Shown here: positions 54,529 through 63,308 of the stretch, piece by piece
Layout of the letters: every line of letters starts with the position of its first letter
How positions within the stretch are numbered: the first letter of the stretch is position 1
Source: Cellulomonas sp. Leaf334
GTDB lineage: Bacteria; Actinomycetota; Actinomycetes; Actinomycetales; Cellulomonadaceae
DNA: 64,000 bases
Direction: 5' to 3'
Assembly (NCBI RefSeq): GCF_001424195.1
Contig: NZ_LMOO01000008.1
Coordinates: 436,743 to 500,742 of the forward strand
The notes under the pieces: model-generated
Seen by the model: only the letters and a program-made list of their open reading frames with translations
The model's database searches: none
What the model was told of the DNA's origin: nothing
Position numbers and translations under genes: made by a program

Positions 54529-56126
54529 GCGGAACGATCGAGGACGGCCAGCGCCAGGTCGGCAGGAGCGCGGAGCAGCACACAGCGGCGTCGCCCGGGA
54601 TGGTCGTCATCGGCGTCGACCTGGGCACCACGAGCACCAAGGCCGTCGCCTTCGCCACCGACGGGACGCCGGTCGCCTCACACTCCGCCGGGTACCCGCT
54701 CGAGGAGCCCCACCCCGGTCACGCCGTCCAGGACTCCTCGCGCATCCTGGACGCGGTGCTGGAGGCGGTGCGCACCGTGGTCGCGGAGGTCGGCGCCGCA
54801 CGGGTCGCAGGCCTGTCGTTCAGCGCGGCGATGCACAGCGTCATCGGGCTGTCCCCCACCGGCGACCCGCTCACCGAGGTCGTCACGTGGGCCGACACCC
54901 GGTCCCGTGCGCAGGCAGAACGGCTCCGCGCCTCTCCGGGAGGCCTCGCCTTGCACCGCCGCACCGGGACCCCGCTCCACCCCATGTCGCCGCTGCCCAA
55001 GCTCATCTGGTTCCGAGAGCAGGAGCCGAAGCTGTGCGAGGGTGTCGGCTTCTGGGTCGGCATCAAGGAGTTCGTGCTCCTGCGCATGTGCGGTGCCCTG
55101 GTGACCGACCACTCGATCGCCTCCGCGACCGGCCTGATGACCATGGCGACCCTCGCCTGGGACGACGAGGCGCTCACCCTCGCCGGCATCACCGCCGACC
55201 AGCTGCCCGAGATCGTCTCCACCACCACGGTCCTGCCCGGGCTGACAGCCGACGCAGCCGCTGCGACCGGCCTGCCGCAGAGCACGCCGGTCGTCGTCGG
55301 GGGCGCGGACGGACCGCTGGCCAATCTCGGGGTCGGCGCCGTCCGGCCCGGCGTGGCAGCGTGCTCCATCGGCACCAGCGGAGCGCTCAGGGTCGCCGTC
55401 GAGAAGCCGGCGGTCGACCCCCTCGGCGGCGTGTTCTGCTACGCCCTGACAGCCACCCGGTGGGTCGTCGGAGGCGCCATCAACAACGGCGGGCTGGTCC
55501 TCGGATGGGCGCACGACGCCCTCGCGCCCGAGTTCACCGACCCGCCCGAGCCCGAGCTGCTGGCGCTCGCCGCACGCGCGGCGCCGGGGTCCGGCGGGCT
55601 GCTCATGCTCCCTTACCTGCTCAGCGAGCGGGCGCCGCACTGGAGCTCACTCCCCCGCGGCGCGTACGTCGGCCTGACGCGCGCGCACCGGCGCGAGCAC
55701 CTCGTCCGGGCGGCGATCGAGGGCGTCTGCCTGCAGCTGGCGCTGGTGCTCGGCTCGATGCGCGCCGCGGGCCTGGAGGTCACCGAGATCCGTGCGACGG
55801 GCGGCGTCATGCGCAGTCCGTTCTGGCGCCAGATGCTCGCCGACACCCTCGACATGGACATCGCCTTCGCCGAGGGGCACGAGGGGTCGAGCTTCGGCGC
55901 AGCCCTGCTCGGGATGGAGGCGCTCGGTCTCATCCCGTCCATCGACGTCGTCGCGGACATGATCGAGATCGAGGAGGTCGTGCGGCCCCGCCCAGCGGCC
56001 GCTGCGGTCTACACCACGCTGCTGCCGGTCTTCACCGAGCTCTACGACGCCCTCGTGCCGGCCTTCACCTCGCTGCGCCGGCTGGCGCCGTCGCTGCCCG
56101 CCGAGCTCGACGACCCACCCGCCTGA
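54525..56126 (+). CDS. gntK: FGGY-family gluconokinase
   Basis: A 533-residue sugar kinase of the FGGY (xylulokinase-like) type. GVDLGTTSTKAVAFATDGTP binds ATP, WADTRSRAQAERLR and VVVGGADGPLANLG are sugar and nucleotide segments, and ATGGVMRSPFWRQMLADTLD is the second signature. It phosphorylates D-gluconate, the product of IdnO, to 6-phosphogluconate for the pentose phosphate route. An ATG at 54525 overlaps idnD; the conserved fold begins about 27 residues in. Confidence 0.9.
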   Translation: MSGTIEDGQRQVGRSAEQHTAASPGMVVIGVDLGTTSTKAVAFATDGTPVASHSAGYPLEEPHPGHAVQDSSRILDAVLEAVRTVVAEVGAARVAGLSFSAAMHSVIGLSPTGDPLTEVVTWADTRSRAQAERLRASPGGLALHRRTGTPLHPMSPLPKLIWFREQEPKLCEGVGFWVGIKEFVLLRMCGALVTDHSIASATGLMTMATLAWDDEALTLAGITADQLPEIVSTTTVLPGLTADAAAATGLPQSTPVVVGGADGPLANLGVGAVRPGVAACSIGTSGALRVAVEKPAVDPLGGVFCYALTATRWVVGGAINNGGLVLGWAHDALAPEFTDPPEPELLALAARAAPGSGGLLMLPYLLSERAPHWSSLPRGAYVGLTRAHRREHLVRAAIEGVCLQLALVLGSMRAAGLEVTEIRATGGVMRSPFWRQMLADTLDMDIAFAEGHEGSSFGAALLGMEALGLIPSIDVVADMIEIEEVVRPRPAAAAVYTTLLPVFTELYDALVPAFTSLRRLAPSLPAELDDPPA

Positions 56127-56281
56127 ACCTGAGCGGCCCACGCCCCGAGCTGTTCGACGACTGGCATTCTCGCCACAGTCGGTGCGGACGTGCCGGTCGA
56201 CGACGTGAATCCCGACGCCGTCCGCATCGACCTCAGCCTGACGAGCTAGCGCCCCCGGGGACAGCCTTCCGGCGGCCATCC
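56127..56281. other. 3' flank of gntK with possible gene-end remnant
   Basis: The frame 56167-56249 reads ILATVGADVPVDDVNPDAVR and IDLSLTS then a TAG, and looks like the last 27 codons of a lost gene. No start and no recognised family. Confidence 0.25.
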
Positions 56282-56381
56282 CGAGGATTCGGACAACTAC
56301 GTGAGACAACGGTCGTCCCAACTAGTTGTCCCGCGGCAGGTCGGAGCGTCACCGCTGGACAAGTCCGGTGAGTTCCTACAC
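56282..56381 (+). repeat. Structured repeat copy 3 (~100 bp)
   Basis: It keeps GAGGATTCGGACA at the left and GGTGAGTTCCTACA at the right. The hairpin arms have changed on both sides (GGACAACTAcGTGAGAC with GTCgTCcCAACTAGTTGTCC), so pairing is largely kept although sequence drifted. It follows the gluconate operon. Confidence 0.75.
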
Positions 56382-56630
56382 CGACCACCGCGATCTGTGG
56401 GATCCCGATCTCCATGCCCCCATCCCACCTACCGGTCCGCCGCATGTCCGCGACGGGCAACCAGGCCACAGCCCGTCATCCGGAGACAGTGCTGGAAGAG
56501 ATGGGTGACGAGAACGACTCACGCTGGTGAGCGAGATCCACCACCTGTGCTTCATGTCGTCTTGCCGGGGCGTCTGCGCGACTGACACCATCACGGCCAT
56601 GACCCGCAGAATCGAGTCCTACGCCCGCCG
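56382..56630. other. Gap after repeat copy 3, no gene recognised
   Basis: These 249 bases hold no frame with protein-like composition. A start for the next gene at 56631 has a weak purine run upstream. Confidence 0.35.
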
Positions 56631-57749
56631 GTGAGCGCACCGACCGAGCCCCCGCCGCTCGGACCCCCGATCACCCTGTACGAGCACGCACGACGGCTGC
56701 ACGAGCAGAACCCGGACCGCCCTCTCCCGCGCGAAGGCCAGCCGTTCCCGGACGACGAGCGCCGCGGGGGGAAGCGACGGCCGCGGCCGGCGGGCGACAG
56801 TCGCGCTCGCGGTTCCGAGGTCGCAGCAGTTCTCGATGCCCACTTCGGTCGACCGGACGCGCACGCGAGCGAGCTCCTCGACGCGTTCCGTAGCCTCGAC
56901 GTTCCCATCCACCGCAATGACCATGTCGCCGCGGCGGCGTTGCGGGCGGACCGTGAGCGGGTACGGGAGACGGGCCGGTGGCTGGTGCGGCACAGTACCG
57001 ACCGAGGTGCGGCCGTGGTGGGGCTTGCCCTGCTGGCGACGGACTGGTCCGACGACGACATCCCCCTCATCACGACCATCGGTCTGCTCTCGACGTGGTT
57101 CGGGCCGTTGGCCGCAGAGGCGCTGCGACGCCGAGGAGCTGGCGACGCGCTGCTGTGGTTGGCCGAGCGGGTTGCTGGTTGGGGTCGGGTCTACGTCGTC
57201 GAGGCGCTGTGCCGCTGGGGCCTCTCCCCCGCCGCCCGGGCGTGGTTGCTGCGCCACGCGTGTGACGGCGACTTCCTGAACGGCTACTTCGCCGGCCAGG
57301 TCGCCACCGCTGCGCACCTGCACGAGGCAATCACCGGAGCGGACGTCGACGACGCCCTGATCGACCACACCGGTCGGCTCCTGAGCAGCATGGCCGGCCG
57401 TGAGGGCAGGGGCATGACCCTGGAGCACTACCCACCGGCTCCCCTCGTCCTGGCCGCGCACGCCGCTCACCTCGCGCACCAGACACCCTCCGTGGACCGG
57501 TACGTCGACGCCGCGGCGATCGCCGACCACCTGGCCGCCGAGCCCCGAGGCGGAAGCAACAGCTGGACCGAGCAGCGGGCCACGCTCGCCCCGCCGTACC
57601 TCGCCGTACTCCTCCGACCCGACTGGCGTGACGCGGTCCGCGCCGACCTCGACCCGACCAGCCACGTCTTCGCCTGGCTCGCCAGCGGGGTCGCGGCGCG
57701 GCTGGGCCTCACCGTGCTCGCCGACGGTGCGGAACACGGTGTGCACTGA
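56631..57749 (+). CDS. Hypothetical helical-repeat protein
   Basis: A 372-residue protein from a GTG. Residues 1-60 are Pro/Arg-rich and disordered. The rest is all-helical, with HEAT-like alternation (DRGAAVVGLALLATDWSDDD, GLLSTWFGPLAAEALRRRGA, WGRVYVVEALCRWGLSPAAR). No signal peptide and no catalytic motif. Its composition resembles immunity or scaffolding proteins, but that is not more than an impression. Confidence 0.6.
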   Translation: MSAPTEPPPLGPPITLYEHARRLHEQNPDRPLPREGQPFPDDERRGGKRRPRPAGDSRARGSEVAAVLDAHFGRPDAHASELLDAFRSLDVPIHRNDHVAAAALRADRERVRETGRWLVRHSTDRGAAVVGLALLATDWSDDDIPLITTIGLLSTWFGPLAAEALRRRGAGDALLWLAERVAGWGRVYVVEALCRWGLSPAARAWLLRHACDGDFLNGYFAGQVATAAHLHEAITGADVDDALIDHTGRLLSSMAGREGRGMTLEHYPPAPLVLAAHAAHLAHQTPSVDRYVDAAAIADHLAAEPRGGSNSWTEQRATLAPPYLAVLLRPDWRDAVRADLDPTSHVFAWLASGVAARLGLTVLADGAEHGVH

Positions 57750-57783
57750 GCGGGGTCGGCTCAGGGCCTTCGCTCAAGGGTCT

Positions 57784-57840
57784 TGCCAACTGGCAGGTGG
57801 AGGTTCACGCGGAGTCTCACCGAGTTGGCCAAGCGGGATG
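57784..57840. repeat. Sequence resembling a Tn7-like element end
   Basis: 57814-57840 agrees at 22 of 27 bases with the third end repeat of the Tn7-like element at 25116-25142, including GGCCA and GCGGGATG. About 30 bases to its left a partly inverted copy (TTGCCAACTGGCAGGTGG, 57784-57801) faces it. No transposition gene is adjacent. Confidence 0.4.
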
Positions 57841-57938
57841 CCCGACGCGACGGGCGCGTCCAGGAGCCGGGCGTCGAGTGGCTCGATGAGATCGCAATTC
57901 TCGGGATCCGGCAGAGGGCGACGTGGGACGCTCGCACC

Positions 57939-58379
57939 GTGACCGAGCACCCGAAGCGGGACCCCCTACACCTCGAGATCTTGCGCGCCCGCGAAGCGCA
58001 CCGGGTCTGGGTCGACGCGTGGTCGACGCCGCCCGGGACGTCGTTCGACGACGTCGCCCGCCGCGCAGGCCTGGAGCTGCTCGGTGACCGGTGGGAGGTG
58101 ATCGGCCGCGACGCCGCCGTCGACCTGCTGACGCTCCTGCTCCACCGGGACCTTGCGTACGACGGCGTCGTCGTCCCGGCGCCGCGAGCACGCGAGCTCG
58201 CCGAGGGGTTCGTCGGGTCGTTCGGTCCGGCGGAGTGCCGCATCGCGACCAACCGGCTCGTGCATGACGGGCAGTTCGAGTCCGCCTGGAACGGCGTGAC
58301 GTCCTTCACGTTCGACGCCGGCGTGATCGTCGTCAGCCAGGAGCGGGCCGGGGTGCTCTGGGTCGCCGACGAGGACTGA
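57939..58379 (+). CDS. Hypothetical protein (146 residues)
   Basis: The GTG at 57939 (VTEHPKRDPLHLEILRAREA) is preferred; the frame upstream to 57783 passes through the end-like sequence at 57.8 kb and is unlikely to be coding. Features: HRVWVDAWSTPPGTSFDDVA, a helix LTLLLHRDLAYDGVVVPAPR, and a C-terminal beta hairpin (SFTFDAGVIVVSQERAGVLW). No family recognised. Confidence 0.6.
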   Translation: MTEHPKRDPLHLEILRAREAHRVWVDAWSTPPGTSFDDVARRAGLELLGDRWEVIGRDAAVDLLTLLLHRDLAYDGVVVPAPRARELAEGFVGSFGPAECRIATNRLVHDGQFESAWNGVTSFTFDAGVIVVSQERAGVLWVADED

Positions 58380-58393
58380 GGAGGCGCGTCACA

Positions 58394-58628
58394 CGTCAGC
58401 GCGCCGTACCGACCGCCCGGCAGGTCGGCCTGTCGTCGTCCCCGGCACGCCGGGGGGCGGTCCGCGAGATCGTCGCCGCCCACCCCGGGCGGGACGTGGT
58501 GCTCGTCGGTCACGGGACCGCCTGGACCCTGCTCGCTGCCGAGCTCACCGGCACCGAGCCTGACCTGGAAACGCTGGGGGGCCCTCGCCATGCCCGGCGT
58601 CATCGTCGAGACCGATCGCCACCCCTGA
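58394..58628 (+). pseudogene. Histidine phosphatase-like fragment with frameshift
   Basis: The frame reads AVREIVAAHPGRDVVLVGHG and TAWTLLAAELTGTEPDLE, which is the second catalytic-His segment (VLVGHGTAWTLL) of the phosphoglycerate-mutase-like phosphatases. The natural continuation RWGALAMPGVIVETDRHP with a stop is in another frame, so a frameshift lies near 58570. The N-terminal RHG half is missing. Confidence 0.6.
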
Positions 58629-58857
58629 GACCCCCAGGGGCGGAGTGGCTCACCGACGGGTTCCACCACGTCGAGTGGCACGAACTCGTGGGCGCGGGCA
58701 TTTCAGCACGAACGGGCAATCGCATCCCCCGGCGCTGTTCAAGCAACTATTCGGACCCTATTTTGGTCGTGACGAACGAATGAATGCGCCTTCCGGCCGC
58801 AACTCTGCCCGCGGCACGAGCACGGACACCCGATGAATGGCCGAGGAGGTCGCAGGA
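58629..58857. other. Upstream region of the permuted flavoprotein gene
   Basis: No gene is supported. It becomes less GC-rich towards its right end, and an AGGAGG ribosome-binding site (58844-58849) precedes the ATG at 58858. Confidence 0.4.
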
Positions 58858-60330
58858 ATGGAAGTTGTCTATCAGACCGGCGGAACCCGCGTCGTTGTCA
58901 ATCCGGCGCTCCTCGTGGTCGCGTGCGACCCGCGTGCGCTCGAGCCGGTGATGGAATACACACCTCAAGAGCGGGTGCTGCTGAGCTCGCTCCGCAACTT
59001 CACCTTTTACACGACGTGTCTGCGGGTCTATCCGCGCAGGGTGCAGGATCGGGTCGTCATCCTCGCTCCCGACATCGTCGAGTCTCAGACGGGCCTCGTG
59101 CAGGGGTATCGCAACGAGACGGCAAAAGAGTGGGGCCTTTCGGCGGCGAGCCGCGCCGAGACCAACGTGGTCACGACGTATCAGATGGTCGGGGTCGACG
59201 GTGCGTCCAATCCCGGTGTCCTCGCCGCACAGCGGAAAGCATTCCTGGACAGTCCGCCGTCGTGGTGGCCGTTCCAACCCGGCCGGTACGAGATCGTGCA
59301 GGTCGACGAGAATCAGAACGGCGCGATCCACCCGGCCGTGAACCCGTTGCTGACACCGTATTTCAACCAGTTCACCTTCGGCGCCCTCGAGGGCGGAGCT
59401 CCGTGGCGCTGGCTCGACATGCAGGGCGCGAACGACACGGTGTACGTCCACGCGTCGACGTGCTTCGAGTCCGTCCTGCACTGCTGGTCGTATCTGAACA
59501 TCCTGCTCGACGCGAAGCCGGCACTGCTTTCCGCAGCCAGGGACAGTGCCATCGTCGTCATCGGTGCGGGCGTCAGCGGGCTGCTCTTCGCGCAGCGTTT
59601 CATCGACCTGGGCTTCACCAACATCACGCTGCTGGAGAAGACGGATCGATTCGCCGGCAAGACGCATTCGTTGCAGGTGCCGGATCAGGGCGGCACATCG
59701 ATCGCCGAGCTCGGCACGTGCTATCTGTCGCCGGCGTACGACGACATGGTGGATGCACTCTCCGAGTTCACGGTCGGGAACGAACGCGTGGCCGTCGCGC
59801 ACGGGTCCGGGCGAGGCATCGTCGTCGGCACGCCGCCGAACGAGACGGTCATGTCCTTCAGCGACTACGGGCTCATGGCTGCCTGTCAGTATCTCGGTTT
59901 CGGGTGGCCCTGCAGCAGGGCGAAACAGGATCTGGCGTACCTCGAGCTCGTGGCGGCCGCCGGGATCTACGTCGGCCTGCGCTTCGAGATCTTCGGCAGC
60001 GTCGACGGCGCCATGCCTGTCTCGAGGCCGGTCGGCGACCCGTACGGCGTCTTCTCGAAGACCTTCGCGCAGTATCTCGATGACAACAGGATGGGGGCGC
60101 TGAAGGGCTATCTGATGTATGCCTACCAAGTGCAGGGCTATGGCGATCTCGACAAGATCCCCGCGTACTACGGTCTCGTGTGGGTCATGCCGGACATGGC
60201 GTGGCCGTTCGGCGAGACGAGCGGCGTCACGGCCTGGCAGAAGGGCTGGGAGGACGTCTGGGATCAGATGGTCACGAAGCGCAAGATGAACATCACGCTG
60301 AACACCGACATCATCAGCATCCGCCGCTGA
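58858..60330 (+). CDS. Flavin amine-oxidase-like protein with circularly permuted halves
   Basis: A 490-residue protein starting at an ATG with AGGAGG eight bases upstream. Residues 1-225 read like the second half of a flavin amine oxidase/polyenoic fatty-acid isomerase-type protein: the substrate-domain strand NPALLVVACDPRALEPVM and the C-terminal FAD cap VYVHASTCFESVLHCWSYLN. Residues 230-490 read like the first half: dinucleotide fold IVVIGAGVSGLLFAQRFIDL with E260 (TLLEKTDRFAGKTHSL), ending at ITLNTDIISIRR. In a normal member this end would run straight into the protein's own N-terminus (EVVYQTGGTRVVVNP). Whether it folds and works is untested. Confidence 0.7.
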   Translation: MEVVYQTGGTRVVVNPALLVVACDPRALEPVMEYTPQERVLLSSLRNFTFYTTCLRVYPRRVQDRVVILAPDIVESQTGLVQGYRNETAKEWGLSAASRAETNVVTTYQMVGVDGASNPGVLAAQRKAFLDSPPSWWPFQPGRYEIVQVDENQNGAIHPAVNPLLTPYFNQFTFGALEGGAPWRWLDMQGANDTVYVHASTCFESVLHCWSYLNILLDAKPALLSAARDSAIVVIGAGVSGLLFAQRFIDLGFTNITLLEKTDRFAGKTHSLQVPDQGGTSIAELGTCYLSPAYDDMVDALSEFTVGNERVAVAHGSGRGIVVGTPPNETVMSFSDYGLMAACQYLGFGWPCSRAKQDLAYLELVAAAGIYVGLRFEIFGSVDGAMPVSRPVGDPYGVFSKTFAQYLDDNRMGALKGYLMYAYQVQGYGDLDKIPAYYGLVWVMPDMAWPFGETSGVTAWQKGWEDVWDQMVTKRKMNITLNTDIISIRR

Positions 60331-60417
60331 CGGCACGACGCGGTCGACGGAGGTCTTCCGGACCGCGACGGAGCTCCTCCTCGTCCGGTAGCCCTCCGTC
60401 ACGAGCCGACGATCGAC

Positions 60418-61893
60418 TCACTCGACGGTCGACGGATCCGGGAGATCCGTCGACGGCACGGCCTGTGCCCCCGTGATCGCCAGCGCGTGCAGGGTGGCGT
60501 CGGAGGCGGCCATCTCCGTCAGGAGCGCGGCGGTGGCGCGGTGGGCGAGCTCGACACCCTGGCCGAGGGTCCCCGCGTCGAGCCGCGCCGCCAGCTCGAC
60601 GGCCGTCTCGGGCGACTGCGCGTGGGCGGTCCGCAGCAGTGCGCTGATCAGCGGCGCCTCCCGCAGGAACTCCTGCTCGACGGCCGGCCACCACGGGGCG
60701 CGAAGACCCGGGTTCACCTGCGCGTCGAGCCTCTCCAGGGCATGGGCGCCGTGGAACGCCCAGTAGGCCGACGAGTGACTGAACTCGTTGGCCCCCCGGG
60801 TGTAGGCCGCGGGGATCAGGGCCGGGACGTTGTGCAGCGGCAGGTAGGGAGCACCGAGCGGCGTGCTGATCGCCTGCCAGATGCTGCCGGTCAGGGCGGG
60901 CGGCTGATGGGGGTCCATCGTGATGATGTGGCTCTCGGCCGTCTTCTCGTACCCGATCGGCCGGTCCGCCTTGCCCTCCAGCACCGTGCCGACGTAGGTG
61001 GCGCGCAGCACCGACATCACCTGCTCGGCGGAGATCGGGGCGTCGGGTCGCAGGAAGAGCGGGTACTGGGGCAGGCGGGGCGGCTGGTGCAGGGACGGGC
61101 TGAGCCGGAGCTGCGCGAGCCAGACCCGGTCGGTGTTGTACGGCACGCCGAGCACGCCGACAGCCCGCGCGAAGTCGAAGCGGTGGCGGTCCGGCGCGGC
61201 GAGCAGACCGTGGTCGACGACGAACTCGAACAACCCGGGCGACGAGAGCACACCCGGGCCGTCCAGGTCGACGTCGTGGATGCGCAGCCCGTTGGCGACC
61301 GCCACGTAGCAGTCGTCCGGGATCCGGGCTGCGAGCCAGTGGTGCGCCGTCCCGATCTCGACGTACCAGCACTCGGACGCGTCGGCGATCAGCACACCGT
61401 TCGGCTCGCTGGCCCCGAGCTCCTGGACGTACGAGCCGAGCAGGAGCACGCCGTGCCGCGCCGACTCGGCCTGCGGCAGGATCAGCGTCGTCATGATCGA
61501 CTCCGCCACCCCCGTCGCCGGGTAGGGGTCGGCGGCCATGGCGGCCGCGTTCGTCGCCATCGAGTTCGTCGCGGACATCGCGACGTTGCGCGCGTTGATG
61601 CCGCGCTCCTCGAAGAAGAAGTGGTCGCCGATCCCGGCACCCGCCTCCGTGGCGCCGGCGGCGTCGGGCATCGCGCTGTACGCGAAGCCGTTCGTCGGCA
61701 CCGGGACCCGCAGCCCGTTGCCGAGCGTCCACACACCCGCGTCGACGACAGGGCTGCCCGGGACGAGGTACTCGGGCACCTCGCGGTAGGTGAGCATCTT
61801 GTTCCAGTTCATCCTGGTGAAGTCCTCGTTCCGGGCCAGGAGCACCACCCCGCCCTGGGTGGCGCCCGTGCCGCAGGCGACGCTCGTGCACAT
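60418..61893 (-). CDS. C69 family peptidase (N-terminal cysteine hydrolase)
   Basis: A 491-residue protein beginning MCTSVACGTGATQGGVVLLA, the family start with Cys2 as nucleophile after Met removal, followed by RNEDFTRMNWNK. NAMSATNSMATNA-type segments (RNVAMSATNSMATNAAAMAA) and ASECWYVEIGTAHHWLAARI are typical. C69 members are dipeptidases or acyl-amide hydrolases. The ATG at 61893 has GGGAGGGG upstream. Last gene of a three-gene minus-strand operon (32 bases after the deiminase-like gene). Confidence 0.88.
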   Translation of the reverse strand: MCTSVACGTGATQGGVVLLARNEDFTRMNWNKMLTYREVPEYLVPGSPVVDAGVWTLGNGLRVPVPTNGFAYSAMPDAAGATEAGAGIGDHFFFEERGINARNVAMSATNSMATNAAAMAADPYPATGVAESIMTTLILPQAESARHGVLLLGSYVQELGASEPNGVLIADASECWYVEIGTAHHWLAARIPDDCYVAVANGLRIHDVDLDGPGVLSSPGLFEFVVDHGLLAAPDRHRFDFARAVGVLGVPYNTDRVWLAQLRLSPSLHQPPRLPQYPLFLRPDAPISAEQVMSVLRATYVGTVLEGKADRPIGYEKTAESHIITMDPHQPPALTGSIWQAISTPLGAPYLPLHNVPALIPAAYTRGANEFSHSSAYWAFHGAHALERLDAQVNPGLRAPWWPAVEQEFLREAPLISALLRTAHAQSPETAVELAARLDAGTLGQGVELAHRATAALLTEMAASDATLHALAITGAQAVPSTDLPDPSTVE

Positions 61894-61925
61894 CCCGTAC
61901 CCCTCCCTGCCGACGAGTGCGGTGC

Positions 61926-63308
61926 TCAGCCGGCGACGAGCGGCGGCTGCTGGCTCGCGACCCAGCTGTCGACCACGGCCCGCGGCACCATGTGGGTGCG
62001 GCAGTGCAGGGCGTCGGTGCCCAGCCACGGGGTGTCGGGCTTCGGCGGGATCCCGACGATGGTGTAGCCGGGCAGGGCCTGCTGGTAGACCGCCAGGGCC
62101 GCGGCGTCCCGCTGCTCGTAGGGCGCACCCGCGACGGGCACGTAGACGTGGTCGTTGAGGATCAGGCTGTTCGTGTACGCAGCCGTCGTCGCGGTGGGTG
62201 GCGTCGCGTCGGGGATGTACATGTCCTGACACATGACCCGGAACACCTGGAAGCCCTGGGCGGCGAACGTCGACGCGATGGCCGTGAGCGCGGCGCTCAC
62301 CTTCGGGTCCATCGAGTCGGCGATCAGCACCTTGTCATCGGCCAGGAACTTGCCCCAGCAGTCGATGTGGCCGATGTAGGTGCCGGTCGGGTCCGAGAGC
62401 ACGTGATAGGTGTTCACTCCCATGAAGCGGTTGAACTGACCCAGGATGTACTCCATCCGCTGGTCGATCACCGGGTCGGACGGGTCGCCGCCCGAGCCCC
62501 CGCCGGGCACGGGGAGCGCGTTCTGCGTCGCGACGAGGTAGCTGGAGGCGAGCACCCCCTTGCCGGTGACCATGTAGTTGCCGCCCACCTCGAGCAACCC
62601 GGTGAAGAACCAGTCGTGCGGCGCGATCTGGGGCAGCTTCTTGGTGTTCCAGGCGGCTTCGTTCCAGGCGCGGACCGGAGCGTTGAGGTAGTCGGACAGC
62701 TTGACGGCGGCGGAGTCGTCGTTGGGGCGGAAGATGCCGAGTCCCTCACGAGGATCGACGTGCTCGGCGCCCGCCACCAGACCGACGGAGCCTCCGCCGA
62801 GCGTGGTGTAGACGTGCTTCGCGATCGCGTACCTGCCAGGCTGCTGGTACTGCATCCACCAGGGGCTGTAGTCGCGCGTCCAGTAGGTGTCGGTGTCCCA
62901 CGGGACGAGGTGGACGAAGTCGGGCAGGAACGTCAGGTTCAGCGTCTGAGCGGCTGCGGCGAAACGTGCCAGGAGGACGTCGAGCTGGCTCGCGTCGTCG
63001 CAGAAGATGAAGATGTGGACGGGCGCGCTCGAGTCCGCCTGCTGCATGCGGATGATCAGCTCGTCGGGGATGCCGAAGTTCCGCGGTCCGCTCGGCGGGA
63101 GCTGGACCTCTCCCGTGTCGACGACCGTGCCGGGGTAGCTGATGGCGACCCCACCGGCGGGAGAGTACTCGGGCAGCGCAAGGGCCGCGGACGGTGTGGG
63201 GTTGGTGTAGATCTTCGACGGCGGCGGGGTCAGAGGGACGCCGGTCTGCAGCTCGAAGAGCTTCGCCAGGCCCTCGGGCGTGGGACGGTTCGGCACCTGC
63301 GGGGTCAT
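61926..63308 (-). CDS. Agmatine deiminase / peptidylarginine deiminase-like enzyme
   Basis: A 460-residue guanidine-modifying-superfamily enzyme. The catalytic set is visible: D146 in TYWTRDYSPWW, E240 in GLLEVGGNYMVTG, His-x-Asp in YIGHIDCWGKFLADDKVL, and Cys in DALHCRTHMVP near the C-terminus. Members hydrolyse agmatine or arginine side chains to citrulline-type products; the specific substrate is not apparent. The ATG at 63308 follows GGAGGAG and overlaps the stop of the decarboxylase gene (ATGA). Confidence 0.85.
   Translation of the reverse strand: MTPQVPNRPTPEGLAKLFELQTGVPLTPPPSKIYTNPTPSAALALPEYSPAGGVAISYPGTVVDTGEVQLPPSGPRNFGIPDELIIRMQQADSSAPVHIFIFCDDASQLDVLLARFAAAAQTLNLTFLPDFVHLVPWDTDTYWTRDYSPWWMQYQQPGRYAIAKHVYTTLGGGSVGLVAGAEHVDPREGLGIFRPNDDSAAVKLSDYLNAPVRAWNEAAWNTKKLPQIAPHDWFFTGLLEVGGNYMVTGKGVLASSYLVATQNALPVPGGGSGGDPSDPVIDQRMEYILGQFNRFMGVNTYHVLSDPTGTYIGHIDCWGKFLADDKVLIADSMDPKVSAALTAIASTFAAQGFQVFRVMCQDMYIPDATPPTATTAAYTNSLILNDHVYVPVAGAPYEQRDAAALAVYQQALPGYTIVGIPPKPDTPWLGTDALHCRTHMVPRAVVDSWVASQQPPLVAG

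Noticed and set aside
49477-56381. CRISPR array or integron attC sites from the three 102-bp repeats
   Set aside because: Copies are 1.3 and 5.5 kb apart with whole operons between, not short spacers; no cas or integrase gene is present, and the attC core sites cannot be recognised.
57783-57938. N-terminal extension of the 146-residue protein
   Set aside because: It crosses the transposon-end-like sequence and is Arg-rich; the GTG at 57939 gives the protein-like part.
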